Assembly: GCA_964526835.1 (NCBI GenBank)
Contig: CAZGMK010000039.1
Span: forward strand, 1 to 33,989
Reading direction: 5' to 3'
Source: DAOSXA01 sp964526835
GTDB lineage: Bacteria > Zixibacteria > MSB-5A5 > GN15 > FEB-12
DNA length: 33,989 bases
The notes beneath the pieces are model-generated. The model was given only the letters and a program-made list of their open reading frames with translations, ran no database searches and was not told the DNA's origin. How positions within the stretch are numbered: the stretch's first letter is position 1; the number at the start of each line of letters is the position of its first letter. The translations under genes and the position numbers were made by a program. Of the stretch, positions 1 to 7,083 are shown in pieces.

Positions 1-50
1 TAGAGGATTAAGGAAAGCAAGATAATGTCTATTAATTATGACTCACACCA

Positions 51-203
51 CTAGTGGGCTACATGTTCGGAGGAGGTCCCCAGCCACCCTGTCTGGCTGA
101 AGCCGACGTCAACGGAGATGGTATCAATGCGGACGTCTCGGACCTGGTCTACTTGGTGAGCTATATGTTCTCCGGCGGTCCGGCACCGGTGCCGTGTCCG
201 TAG
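51..203 (+). pseudogene. 5'-truncated dockerin-like C-terminal fragment
   Basis: The reading frame encodes LVGYMFGGGPQPPCLAEADV followed by NGDGINADVSDLVYLVSY, MFSGGPAPVPCP and a stop at 201-203. This is the second half of one dockerin-like repeat plus a full second repeat, closely matching the C-terminus of the FG-GAP protein ending at 28456. Upstream of about position 50 all three frames contain stops (in this frame at 9-11, 33-35 and 39-41) and the bases become AT-rich, so the rest of the expected secreted protein is missing. It could be a rearrangement scar, a decayed gene, or an artefact at a contig edge. A hairpin at 227-260 lies where a terminator would be expected. No credible start codon or ribosome binding site was seen. 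Confidence 0.7.
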
Positions 204-226
204 GCCCAAACAGCTCCCCTTCTGTC

Positions 227-260
227 GAAGCCGTCGTGGCCTCTCCCCTGCGGCGGCTTC
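227..260 (+). terminator. Hairpin downstream of the dockerin fragment
   Basis: A 10-bp stem is formed by 227-236 and 251-260 (GAAGCCGTCG / CGGCGGCTTC, one T-G wobble) with a 14-base loop. It starts 24 bases after the stop. No T-run follows, so it is terminator-like only by position and stem strength. Confidence 0.4.
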
Positions 261-471
261 ACACTCGGCGGAGCGCCGGCCAGTGATAGAGGCGGTTTGT
301 CAAGAGGATAGATTACTCCATCCCCTCGCCGTGAACCGATAGACAAACCTCGTACGCCGTCGAACTTCGTTCGCTGTGGCTGCCTTCTCTTCTTCTCCGA
401 AAGGTTTGCAGCGAAAGCCGCACCAAACTACCAAAGGGGTTCTACGCCGGTGAGTTGACTTGGCGGCGCTC

Positions 472-783
472 TTAGACGTCGTGGACAACGCCGAAGAGGC
501 GCCAGAAGACATTCAACCGCCCGAATGCTGGCCGGCCTTTCACTCGCTCCAATATCGTTTGCTCAAGCACGCCGATCTGCCGATCGTAAAGAACAACCCG
601 GTCCAGCGTGTGACCAGCATGCAATCGCGCCATCGGATAGTCAGGCAACAGAGCCAACTGAGCATAGCTCATCCGCTTGATACCATTACGATTGTGCTCA
701 AGCAAACCATGCTGGTACAAAAGAAGACGTAGACTACTGTAACACGAGACCCGCTGCCTGACCAAACGGCCGCGAACACGGCC
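472..783 (-). mobile_element. Degenerate IS110-like transposase remnant
   Basis: The minus-strand frame reads GRVRGRLVRQRVSCYSSL, then NGIKRMSYAQLALLPDYP, then LYDRQIGVLEQTILERVKG and RPAFGRLN before losing the expected pattern and stopping. From memory this follows the linker of IS110-family transposases, between the DEDD domain and the Transposase_20 domain: an RLVRQR segment, an IK-R-L turn, a helix with LDEQI-LE-VL, and K-RPEF-LL just before the PGIG motif. The PGIG-type motif is absent because the frame degrades there. Neither the DEDD catalytic part nor the C-terminal domain is present, so this is a fragment of roughly 100 codons. No terminal repeats were identified. The family assignment is pattern recognition and would need a profile search. 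Confidence 0.45.
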
Positions 784-1086
784 ACAATCCTGTTTGGGCT
801 CGATTCTGCCTGACGATGGAGTGGGAGATCTATCTCTCCCCCGGTCAAAAGGAAAGGGGCCGACTCGCGCCGGCCCCCGGGTCGGTCAATTTGAATCCGC
901 CGACCCCTACGTTCAACGGGCCTCAGGCCCGCTGCCTGTTCAGTTATATCGGCAGGATCGCCGCTGGAGCGTAAGTCGTTGCGGGACAACAGCCGGATCC
1001 TGCACCCGTCGTCCTGTTGGTCCAGCAAATGCAGGGCTTTCCGCGGGCTCCGCCGGACCTCTGCGAACCACCGCCAGTGGTTTTTG

Positions 1087-1115
1087 TTGATATAACCAGA
1101 GCCGAGAGATAGGAT
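1087..1115 (+). promoter_or_regulatory. Sigma-70-like promoter of the enolase gene
   Basis: TTGATA at 1087-1092 and TAGGAT at 1110-1115 are separated by 17 bases. The start codon follows 30 bases after the -10 box, with AAGGAAAGG between them as the ribosome binding site. Confidence 0.5.
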
Positions 1116-1145
1116 GGCGCCAAACGCATAAGGAAAGGGACTACT

Positions 1146-2441
1146 ATGTCGGAATACAGCTACATTCACGCTCGCCAGATTCTCGACAGTCGCGGCACAC
1201 CAACCATTGAAGTCGAAGTTGGCCTCGAGGATGGATCACTCGGCCGGGCGGCAGTCCCATCGGGTGCCTCGACCGGCGCCCATGAGGCCGTGGAATTGCG
1301 CGATGGCGACGAAAAGAAGTACTTTGGCAAGTCGGTCGAGAAGGCGGTCGCGAATGTCAATGACGTGATCACGCCGGCCCTGATGAAGGAATTGGTTGAC
1401 CCCTACGATCAGGTTGAGTTGGACAACTTCCTTATCAAACTAGATGGCACCGAGAATAAATCCAAACTCGGCGCCAACGCCATGTTGGGTGTGTCGCTGG
1501 CCACAGCCAAGGCTGCGGCCGAGTCGGTCGGTCGGTTTCTGTATGAATACATCGGCGGCTGCAACTGCAAGATCATGCCCGTTCCGATGATGAACATCCT
1601 CAACGGCGGCAAACATGCCGACAACAATGTCGATCTGCAGGAATTCATGATCATGCCCGTGGGCGCCAGGAACATACGCCGGGCCCTGCAGATGGGCGCC
1701 GAGATTTTCGGACACCTCAAGAAGGTACTGAAGAAGAAAAACTACAACACGGCGGTTGGTGATGAGGGTGGTTTTGCGCCCGACCTCAAGTCGAACGAAG
1801 AAGCCCTCGAGGTCATAATGGAGGCCATCGGCAAGTCGGGCTACAAGGCGGGCAAGGATATCATGCTGGCGCTGGACCCCGCCTCGACCGAGTTCTACGA
1901 CGCCAAAGCAAAGAAGTACCACCTGGAAGCGGAGGGCAAGAAGCTATCATCCGCGGAGATGGTCGATTTCTATGCGGACCTGATCGACAAATACCCGATC
2001 ATTTCGATCGAGGACGGGCTGGCGGAGGACGACTGGGATGGCTGGAAGTTGATGACTGACAAGCTCGGGGCCAGGATCCAGATTGTTGGCGACGACCTCT
2101 ATGTCACCAACCCAAAACGCCTGGCCCGCGGCATCAAGGAGGGCTCCTCCAATTCGATCCTGATAAAGCTCAACCAGATCGGCACTCTCACCGAGACCCT
2201 TGATACCATCGAGATGGCCAAGAAGGCCGGGTTCACGTCCGTCGTGTCGCATCGCAGCGGCGAGACCGAGGATGCAACCATCGCTGACGTGGTTGTGGCC
2301 ACCGGCGCCGGGCAGATAAAGACCGGCTCAATGTGTCGCAGCGACCGTATCGCTAAATACAACCAGCTTATCCGCATCGAGGAGACAGTGGGTCCTTACG
2401 CGATCTATCCAGGGAAGGATGCCTTCTACAACCTGAGATAG
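1146..2441 (+). CDS. eno: Enolase (phosphopyruvate hydratase)
   Basis: Cytoplasmic glycolytic enzyme that interconverts 2-phosphoglycerate and phosphoenolpyruvate using Mg2+. The 431-residue length is normal for bacterial enolases. It opens with the typical N-terminus IHARQILDSRGTPTIEVEV, carries the mobile loop PSGASTGAHEA (38-48), NGGKHADNNVDLQEF (153-167, His157), GDEGGFAP with Glu207, metal ligands Asp244 (ALDPAST), Glu289 (SIEDGLAEDDW) and Asp316 (GDDLYVTN), the signature ILIKLNQIGTLTET with catalytic Lys341, SHRSGETED, and Lys392 near the end. All expected catalytic residues are therefore in place. The start is chosen for the AAGGAAAGG ribosome binding site just upstream. It stands alone, with a sigma-70-like promoter upstream and a hairpin downstream. 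Confidence 0.98.
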   Translation: MSEYSYIHARQILDSRGTPTIEVEVGLEDGSLGRAAVPSGASTGAHEAVELRDGDEKKYFGKSVEKAVANVNDVITPALMKELVDPYDQVELDNFLIKLDGTENKSKLGANAMLGVSLATAKAAAESVGRFLYEYIGGCNCKIMPVPMMNILNGGKHADNNVDLQEFMIMPVGARNIRRALQMGAEIFGHLKKVLKKKNYNTAVGDEGGFAPDLKSNEEALEVIMEAIGKSGYKAGKDIMLALDPASTEFYDAKAKKYHLEAEGKKLSSAEMVDFYADLIDKYPIISIEDGLAEDDWDGWKLMTDKLGARIQIVGDDLYVTNPKRLARGIKEGSSNSILIKLNQIGTLTETLDTIEMAKKAGFTSVVSHRSGETEDATIADVVVATGAGQIKTGSMCRSDRIAKYNQLIRIEETVGPYAIYPGKDAFYNLR

Positions 2442-2480
2442 TTGGGTCGCGGGCGGACGCCGTTGACCAGTTCACCACTC

Positions 2481-2505
2481 CGGCCGGGGCTTCTCGCTCC
2501 GGCCG
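2481..2505 (+). terminator. Hairpin downstream of eno
   Basis: CGGCCGGGG (2481-2489) and CTCCGGCCG (2497-2505) form a 9-bp stem with one G-T pair and a 7-base loop, about 40 bases after the eno stop. Only short T-containing sequence follows, so this is a moderate terminator candidate. Confidence 0.5.
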
Positions 2506-2532
2506 CCTTCGTCGATTCCTGATGTAAAGGGC

Positions 2533-2561
2533 TTGATCCGCGGTCCGGGTCTGTATATATT
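2533..2561 (+). promoter_or_regulatory. Sigma-70-like promoter of the DUF1573 cluster
   Basis: TTGATC at 2533-2538 and TATATT at 2556-2561 are separated by 17 bases. This places transcription start near 2568, ahead of the ATG at 2602. It also argues against translation starting inside the promoter at 2533. Confidence 0.5.
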
Positions 2562-2601
2562 CGTTTGTGTATACTGCTGTCTACTTTCGGATGGCCGGAC
2601 C

Positions 2602-3345
2602 ATGGAGCGTGTACTGAAGACAATACTGAGCACCGTCGTTCTCGCCCTGTTGCTCGCGCCTGGTCTCCGGACTGTCGGGAGCGCTAAGGGGCAGCCGGGC
2701 AAGCCGCAGCCGCAGGCGATAGTGCTAGAGGCGGCGCGCGACTTCGGATTCCTGCCACAACGGGCGGAGGTCTCGCATACCTTCTGGTTGCAGAACCGTG
2801 GACGGGCGCCGTTGCATGTGACCAAGATCAAGGCCGGCTGCTCCTGCACCAGTGTCTCGGAGATCGACGAGCCGATCGAACCCGGCGACAGCGTGGCAAT
2901 TACGGTAAGCTTCCGCTCGGGTCGCTATCGCGGCAAGGTCCACAAGAAAACAACGGTCTACACCGACGACCCGAAGCGTGGGGAGCTGGAACTGCATATC
3001 ATAGCCAACGTGGTCAAGGGCGATGAATCCGCGGGTCCGGTCTTCGTCGAGCCGTTCGAGGTTGCGTTTGAGGCCGAAGATGACACTGTCGGTATCCAGG
3101 CCGGCAGCCTGATCTTCTCCACCGAGCAAGAGGGCGAGTATCGGGTCGAGTTCGAGCAGGGCCCGGAGGGTGCGAAGGTCGAGGTAGAGAATCCCCGGGT
3201 GCTGAGCACCGGCCAGCCGGTTACAATCACGTTCGAGGTTACCGAGCCACTACCGGCGCAACGCCTGAGCACTTCATCGTTCGGGTTCCGGGTGATCGGC
3301 CCTGATACCGCCAGGATCAGCATCCCGATTACAATCGTACACTGA
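2602..3345 (+). CDS. Secreted DUF1573-family protein
   Basis: A 247-residue exported protein. An N-terminal signal sequence (MERVLKTILSTVVLALLLAP) is followed by a DUF1573 Ig-like domain at roughly residues 45-130: DFGFLPQRAEVSHTFWLQN, then NRGRAPLHVTKIKAGCSCTS, IEPGDSVAITVSFRS, and KKTTVYTDDPKRGELELHI. The GCSCTS motif is the family's characteristic cysteine pair. The remaining C-terminal part is beta-rich and not recognised. The reading frame is open further upstream to a TTG at 2533, but that codon lies in the promoter, so the ATG at 2602, which directly begins a signal peptide, is preferred. It is followed after 18 bases by a lipoprotein gene and then an outer-membrane gene, suggesting an envelope role. 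The biochemical function of DUF1573 is not established. Confidence 0.8.
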   Translation: MERVLKTILSTVVLALLLAPGLRTVGSAKGQPGKPQPQAIVLEAARDFGFLPQRAEVSHTFWLQNRGRAPLHVTKIKAGCSCTSVSEIDEPIEPGDSVAITVSFRSGRYRGKVHKKTTVYTDDPKRGELELHIIANVVKGDESAGPVFVEPFEVAFEAEDDTVGIQAGSLIFSTEQEGEYRVEFEQGPEGAKVEVENPRVLSTGQPVTITFEVTEPLPAQRLSTSSFGFRVIGPDTARISIPITIVH

Positions 3346-3363
3346 GTGAAGAGAGTATCTGTC

Positions 3364-3759
3364 ATGAAGAATCTAACTCTGGGCCTTGTAACGGCTATAC
3401 TCAGCGTGGCTTTCTGCGGATGCGGCGACGATGACAACGGAAACCCGATCGCCGACCCGAACAACCGGCCTCCGGTGATCGAGTCCATTGTCGCGGTACC
3501 GGATACGTTTGTCGCCTATACCTCCACGACGCTTGTCGCCACTGTATCCGATCCCGACGGGCACAGCCTTCAATACAACTGGCAACCCCGGGACAACAGT
3601 CTCGCGCCCAGCGGGGGCGGGGGCGCCTCGATCCAGATCACCAACTGCTGTCCAATTACCGAAGAGGTGAGTGCCTTTGTCGTACTTACGGTCACAGATG
3701 GTCATGGTGGCCAGGCCGTCGACAGCGTTCAGGTCACGGTCATCCCGGGGTCGGGGTAA
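3364..3759 (+). CDS. Putative lipoprotein with a PKD/cadherin-like domain
   Basis: A small exported protein of 131 residues. The N-terminus MKNLTLGLVTAILSVAFCGC is a signal sequence with a likely lipidated cysteine in AFCGCGDDD; the lipobox is imperfect. A single Ig-fold domain follows: NRPPVIESIVAVPDTFVAYT, LVATVSDPDGHSLQYNW, and LTVTDGHGGQAVDSVQVTV, the arrangement of PKD or cadherin-like domains found in extracellular proteins. A GTG six codons upstream is in frame, but the ATG at 3364 begins the signal sequence and has GAAGAGAG upstream. It sits 18 bases after the DUF1573 gene and 4 bases before the outer-membrane gene, so the three are probably co-transcribed. No specific function is known. 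Confidence 0.75.
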   Translation: MKNLTLGLVTAILSVAFCGCGDDDNGNPIADPNNRPPVIESIVAVPDTFVAYTSTTLVATVSDPDGHSLQYNWQPRDNSLAPSGGGGASIQITNCCPITEEVSAFVVLTVTDGHGGQAVDSVQVTVIPGSG

Positions 3760-3763
3760 GTGC

Positions 3764-4693
3764 ATGGCCTGGCATAAGCTCCTGTACTTGTTCGCGCTCG
3801 TCCTGCTGGTGGTTGCACCGGTATCCCGCGCCGGTAACTGTTGTGCTCCGGCGGTCGCGCAACATGGCGTGGTCGGCGAGACTGTCACCCTGCCGAATGT
3901 CCTCAAAGTCGGGCTTCATTATGAGTTCCTGCGGGCCGAGGGGCTCTTTGACGGGTCCGCCAGCAGCCACGATCCCGCCGATACCCGGGAGGACTGGAGA
4001 AGGCTTATCTTCAGCGCCGAATATGGAGTGCTGCGTCGCCTGAGTGTCGCGGTACAACTGCCGTGGGTGTGGAAAGAGAAGACCACAGTCTCTCTCGACA
4101 ACAGCAGCGACGGGCTCGGAGACATGGTATTCTCTCTGCGCTACAGCCCGATCGCCCGGGATTTCGTCGACTGGCGCGAGGTATCGGTTGGGGTGGGCGT
4201 GAAAATGCCCACAGGTACCACCGACCGAACCAACTACAGCACTACCCTGCCGGAGGAATTGCAGCCCGGAACGGGGTCGTGGGACTACCATCTGTCGGCG
4301 GCCTACTACCAGGGCTGGGAGCTGGCCGATCTGCTGGCCTCGGGCACATATGTGCTTACGACTTCCCATGAGGGATATGAATTCGGTAACCAGTTCTCCT
4401 GGTCTCTTATCGGCGCCTGGCACCTGGTCGAGCGAGCCGATATGGTCACGGGCCTGGTCGCATCTCACCGGGCGATGGATATCGAGGCCGGTGAATCCGT
4501 CCAATCCACCGGCCGTGACCAGGCCTGGCTGCGCCTGGGCGGACAGGTGCAGGTGATTCCTGGCCTGGCGATGATTCAGGGCTATTTCGACATCCCGGTC
4601 TACCAGAAGTTCAACGGCCGGCAGATCGGTTCGGACTTCAATGTGTTAGTGGGGATGGCCTGGAGTATCCCGCTGGGTTCGGGCGATGAGTAG
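3764..4693 (+). CDS. Outer-membrane channel-like protein
   Basis: A 309-residue protein with a signal peptide (MAWHKLLYLFALVLLVVAPV, cleavage probably after SRA). The mature N-terminus NCCAPAVAQHGVVGE carries a Cys-Cys pair. The body consists of alternating beta-strands typical of a barrel, e.g. RRLSVAVQLPWVWKEKTTV, GLGDMVFSLRYSPI, and a final strand NVLVGMAWSIPLG. The layout resembles the transporter family that includes MetA of phenol degradation, but that is weak pattern matching and no substrate can be named. The start at 3764 is chosen because it immediately begins the signal peptide and has GGGGTAAG upstream; the frame is open further upstream but overlaps the lipoprotein gene. It ends only 14 bases from the convergent receiver gene. 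Confidence 0.7.
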   Translation: MAWHKLLYLFALVLLVVAPVSRAGNCCAPAVAQHGVVGETVTLPNVLKVGLHYEFLRAEGLFDGSASSHDPADTREDWRRLIFSAEYGVLRRLSVAVQLPWVWKEKTTVSLDNSSDGLGDMVFSLRYSPIARDFVDWREVSVGVGVKMPTGTTDRTNYSTTLPEELQPGTGSWDYHLSAAYYQGWELADLLASGTYVLTTSHEGYEFGNQFSWSLIGAWHLVERADMVTGLVASHRAMDIEAGESVQSTGRDQAWLRLGGQVQVIPGLAMIQGYFDIPVYQKFNGRQIGSDFNVLVGMAWSIPLGSGDE

Positions 4694-4707
4694 GAGTTCC
4701 CTTCCCC

Positions 4708-5466
4708 TTAGCCATTCACCGGTGAAACTGTCAGGTCCTTCAGCAAATCGATGATATTCTCGATGCGGAAAGGCTTCTGCAGGAAACCGTCGGCCGATGC
4801 CGCGGCCTCTTCGGTGGTCCCCTCGGGCGCTGACATGTAACCCGTAATCAGGATTACCGGCATATCCGGGCTACTGTGCTTGACCTGTTTGAGCAGCTCG
4901 ACCCCGTCCATACCGGGCATCTTGATATCGGTAATGACAGCATCGACCTCGCCGTACTCGAGTTGCTTGAGCGCTTCCTCGGCGCTGGCGACCGCCAATG
5001 GCAAGTAATCGTTGGCTGTCAGCATATCGGTCAGGAGTTCGCGAAAGCTATCGTCATCGTCCACCACCAGCACTTTGCGGATCGGCCTGGTCACAGTCTC
5101 TGATTCGCCGGTCAGGGTACGCTCGATCAGTTCCTCGATGTGTCCGATACGAAAAGGCTTGGCCAGGAAGCCGTCGGGTGAGGCGCGTCCAATGACCTCA
5201 GGAGTTCCGTAGCCGGTGATGAACAGCACCGGCAGGTCCGGATAATAGCGACGGGTCTTCTTCAGCAATGTGATCCCGTCCATACCCGGCATCCTGATGT
5301 CGGTAATCATGAGATGATATCGACCTGCCTTGAGCTTATCCAGCGCCTCGATACCATCCCTGGCCCCCTCCACCTGATAACCCACCGCATCCAGGGTATC
5401 AACAAGCAAGTCCAGAAGCTGCTCGTCGTCGTCCACGACCAGTATTCGAGTATCCGAAGGTACCAT
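4708..5466 (-). CDS. Tandem receiver-domain response regulator without output domain
   Basis: A 252-residue cytoplasmic protein made of two CheY-like receiver domains. Domain 1 (about 5-120) has the acidic pair in ILVVDDDEQ, phospho-acceptor Asp in ITDIRMPGMDG, Thr in FITGYG and Lys in LAKPF. Domain 2 (about 130-250) has KVLVVDDDDS, ITDIKMPGMDG, LITGYM and LQKPF. Both are therefore complete and probably phosphorylatable. No DNA-binding, enzymatic or kinase domain follows, so it probably acts as a phosphorelay intermediate or through protein contacts. The start at 5466 lies one base after the stop of the mutase gene on the same strand, implying co-transcription. An in-frame upstream ATG at 5511 would overlap the mutase and is less likely. 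No histidine kinase is seen in the window. Confidence 0.9.
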   Translation of the reverse strand: MVPSDTRILVVDDDEQLLDLLVDTLDAVGYQVEGARDGIEALDKLKAGRYHLMITDIRMPGMDGITLLKKTRRYYPDLPVLFITGYGTPEVIGRASPDGFLAKPFRIGHIEELIERTLTGESETVTRPIRKVLVVDDDDSFRELLTDMLTANDYLPLAVASAEEALKQLEYGEVDAVITDIKMPGMDGVELLKQVKHSSPDMPVILITGYMSAPEGTTEEAAASADGFLQKPFRIENIIDLLKDLTVSPVNG

Positions 5467-5467
5467 G

Positions 5468-6811
5468 CTATGACCTGATGATATCCACCAGTTCCTTCTT
5501 CTTCTTTTCAAGTAAGGCCTCGGAGTCGGCCTCGATATTCAAGCGAAGCAGAGGTTCGGTGTTGGACGGACGAAGGTTGAACCACCAGTTGTCGTACTGA
5601 ACAGTCAGGCCGTCCTCGCGATCCTGTCTTCCGTCTGCGTACTCGCTTGCAACCGCCTGAATTTTCGCCTGGATGTCGTCGACCCGGCTGTTGATTTCCC
5701 CGGAGCGAAAATAGGGGTCGATCTCTGCGACCATGTCGTGCAGCATACGGTTATCGATCGAGATCAGTTCCAGGCAGACCAGGAACGCTATCAGCCCCGA
5801 ATCGGCGAACCAGTTCTCGCGGAAGTAGAAGTGCCCGCTGTGCTCGCCGCCGAAGATGGCGTTGTGCTTCTTCATCAGCGGTTTGATCAGGGCATGACCT
5901 ACCCTGGTACGGATGGCCTTGCCGCCAAGGCGTTCAATCAGTTCCGGGACCGCCCGCGAGCAGATCAGATTGTACAGAATAGTCTCGCCGGGATTCTTCT
6001 TCAGGAGCGACTTGGCCACCAGGGCTGTTACCATATCGCCGCCGAGCTGCTTGCCGTGCTTGTCGACCAGGAACATCCGGTCGGCGTCCCCGTCGAAGGC
6101 CACTCCGAAATCGGCGCCGGTCTGCTCGATCTTAAGCTGGAGGTCCCTGAGGTTCTCCAGTTCAATGGGCGAGGCCGGGTGGTTCGGGAAGGTCCCGTCA
6201 AGCTCGAAGAAGAGGCGCTCCGCCTTGACAGGGAGTTTCTCCAGAACCGGCGGGAGGGTGGCTCCAGCCATGCCATTGCCGGCGTCGATAACGATGTGAT
6301 AGGGACCAACCTTGGTCACATCGATGAAGCTCAGACAATGGGCAGCGTAGTCCTCGGAGATATCCTTGCGGATCATCGCCCCCCGCGATGAAGCCACGGG
6401 TGTCGGCCTGTCGTCCTGTATCGCCTTGCGGATCTCAGCCAGGCCCTCATCGCCGCTGACCGGCGCGGCGCCCTTTCCGCAAACCTTGAAGCCGTTATAG
6501 TCCTTGGGATTATGGCTGGCCGTGATCATGATACCGGCTTCGTAGCCGAACCGTCCGACTGCGAAATACAGCCCATCGGTGCTGACCAGTCCCAGGTCGA
6601 TGACATCGACTCCGGCATCGTTGATGCCCCGAGCCAGATGCTCGAACAGCTCGGGCGAGCTGGCGCGCATATCGCGGCCGACCGCGACATTCCTGGGGCC
6701 AAGCAGGCTCGCCAGATGATAGCCGATCTGATAGGCGATTTCCGCGTTGAGCTGTTCGGGATAGGTTCCCCTGATATCATAAGCCTTGAAAATGGATGGG
6801 TCTATGTTCAT
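5468..6811 (-). CDS. manB: Phosphomannomutase / phosphoglucomutase
   Basis: A 447-residue alpha-D-phosphohexomutase (COG1109 type), which moves phosphate between C6 and C1 of mannose or glucose phosphates to feed nucleotide-sugar and polysaccharide synthesis. All four signature loops are present: phosphoserine loop TASHNPKDYNG (Ser99), Mg2+ loop DGDADR (Asp240, 242, 244), sugar-selecting loop GGEHSGH (321-327), and phosphate-binding loop RPSNTEPLLR (414-423). Length is normal. The start at 6811 is fixed by AGAGGA eight bases upstream and by a strong promoter ending at 6840; a longer open frame upstream would run through that promoter. The GEHSG loop fits dual PMM/PGM enzymes, but substrate preference cannot be read with certainty. 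The downstream double receiver gene follows after one base. Confidence 0.93.
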   Translation of the reverse strand: MNIDPSIFKAYDIRGTYPEQLNAEIAYQIGYHLASLLGPRNVAVGRDMRASSPELFEHLARGINDAGVDVIDLGLVSTDGLYFAVGRFGYEAGIMITASHNPKDYNGFKVCGKGAAPVSGDEGLAEIRKAIQDDRPTPVASSRGAMIRKDISEDYAAHCLSFIDVTKVGPYHIVIDAGNGMAGATLPPVLEKLPVKAERLFFELDGTFPNHPASPIELENLRDLQLKIEQTGADFGVAFDGDADRMFLVDKHGKQLGGDMVTALVAKSLLKKNPGETILYNLICSRAVPELIERLGGKAIRTRVGHALIKPLMKKHNAIFGGEHSGHFYFRENWFADSGLIAFLVCLELISIDNRMLHDMVAEIDPYFRSGEINSRVDDIQAKIQAVASEYADGRQDREDGLTVQYDNWWFNLRPSNTEPLLRLNIEADSEALLEKKKKELVDIIRS

Positions 6812-6839
6812 CGAAGTCCTCTTTCCGGTTTCAGACATA

Positions 6840-6868
6840 AGTATAGAAGGGCGCCCCCGTCCGGTCAA
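6840..6868 (-). promoter_or_regulatory. Strong sigma-70-like promoter of the mutase gene
   Basis: On the minus strand TTGACC (6868-6863) and TATACT (6845-6840) are separated by exactly 17 bases. Transcription would begin near 6833, giving a leader of about 22 bases before the ATG at 6811. This is the best consensus promoter in the window. Confidence 0.75.
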
Positions 6869-7083
6869 CTTAATAACACGGAGGTCATAGTATTGCCCCG
6901 GATTGTAGTGTCGGACGGCGTAGGGACCGGGCCTTTTCGCGGGCGGCCTGAGGGTCAGGAGGAACGGCCTGCAAGCCACTCGCTCCGGCGGATCGAATAC
7001 CCACGAGCCGCCTCCAGTTTCAACCAGCTCTGATTGCAAGCGACTACATACCCGCGGAGGCCTTTGCAGCCGCAACACCTCCC

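Larger units (their letters stand above)
204..1086. other. Long intergenic stretch without an intact gene
   Basis: About 880 bases lie between the dockerin fragment and the enolase promoter. The open frames here lack ribosome binding sites and family signatures. The only recognisable content is a minus-strand transposase-like remnant near 472-783 and GC-rich hairpins at 227-260, 824-841 (GGGAGA...TCTCCC) and 856-877 (GGGGCCG...CGGCCCC). The region reads as eroded accessory DNA. Confidence 0.6.

Noticed and set aside
460..732. Plus-strand 90-codon open frame
   Set aside because: It is the antisense of the transposase-like remnant, starts without a ribosome binding site and has no recognisable protein pattern.
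856..877. GC-rich hairpin GGGGCCG/CGGCCCC as a terminator
   Set aside because: No gene ends close upstream on either strand, so it is mentioned only as content of the intergenic stretch.
669..1169. Minus-strand open frame of 166 codons upstream of and into eno
   Set aside because: It overlaps the enolase promoter and start, has no ribosome binding site, and its sequence shows no domain pattern; only its part below about 783 resembles a transposase, in a different frame.
3740..4504. Minus-strand 254-codon open frame opposite the outer-membrane channel gene
   Set aside because: The plus-strand frame has a signal peptide and barrel strands; the antisense frame lacks any signature.
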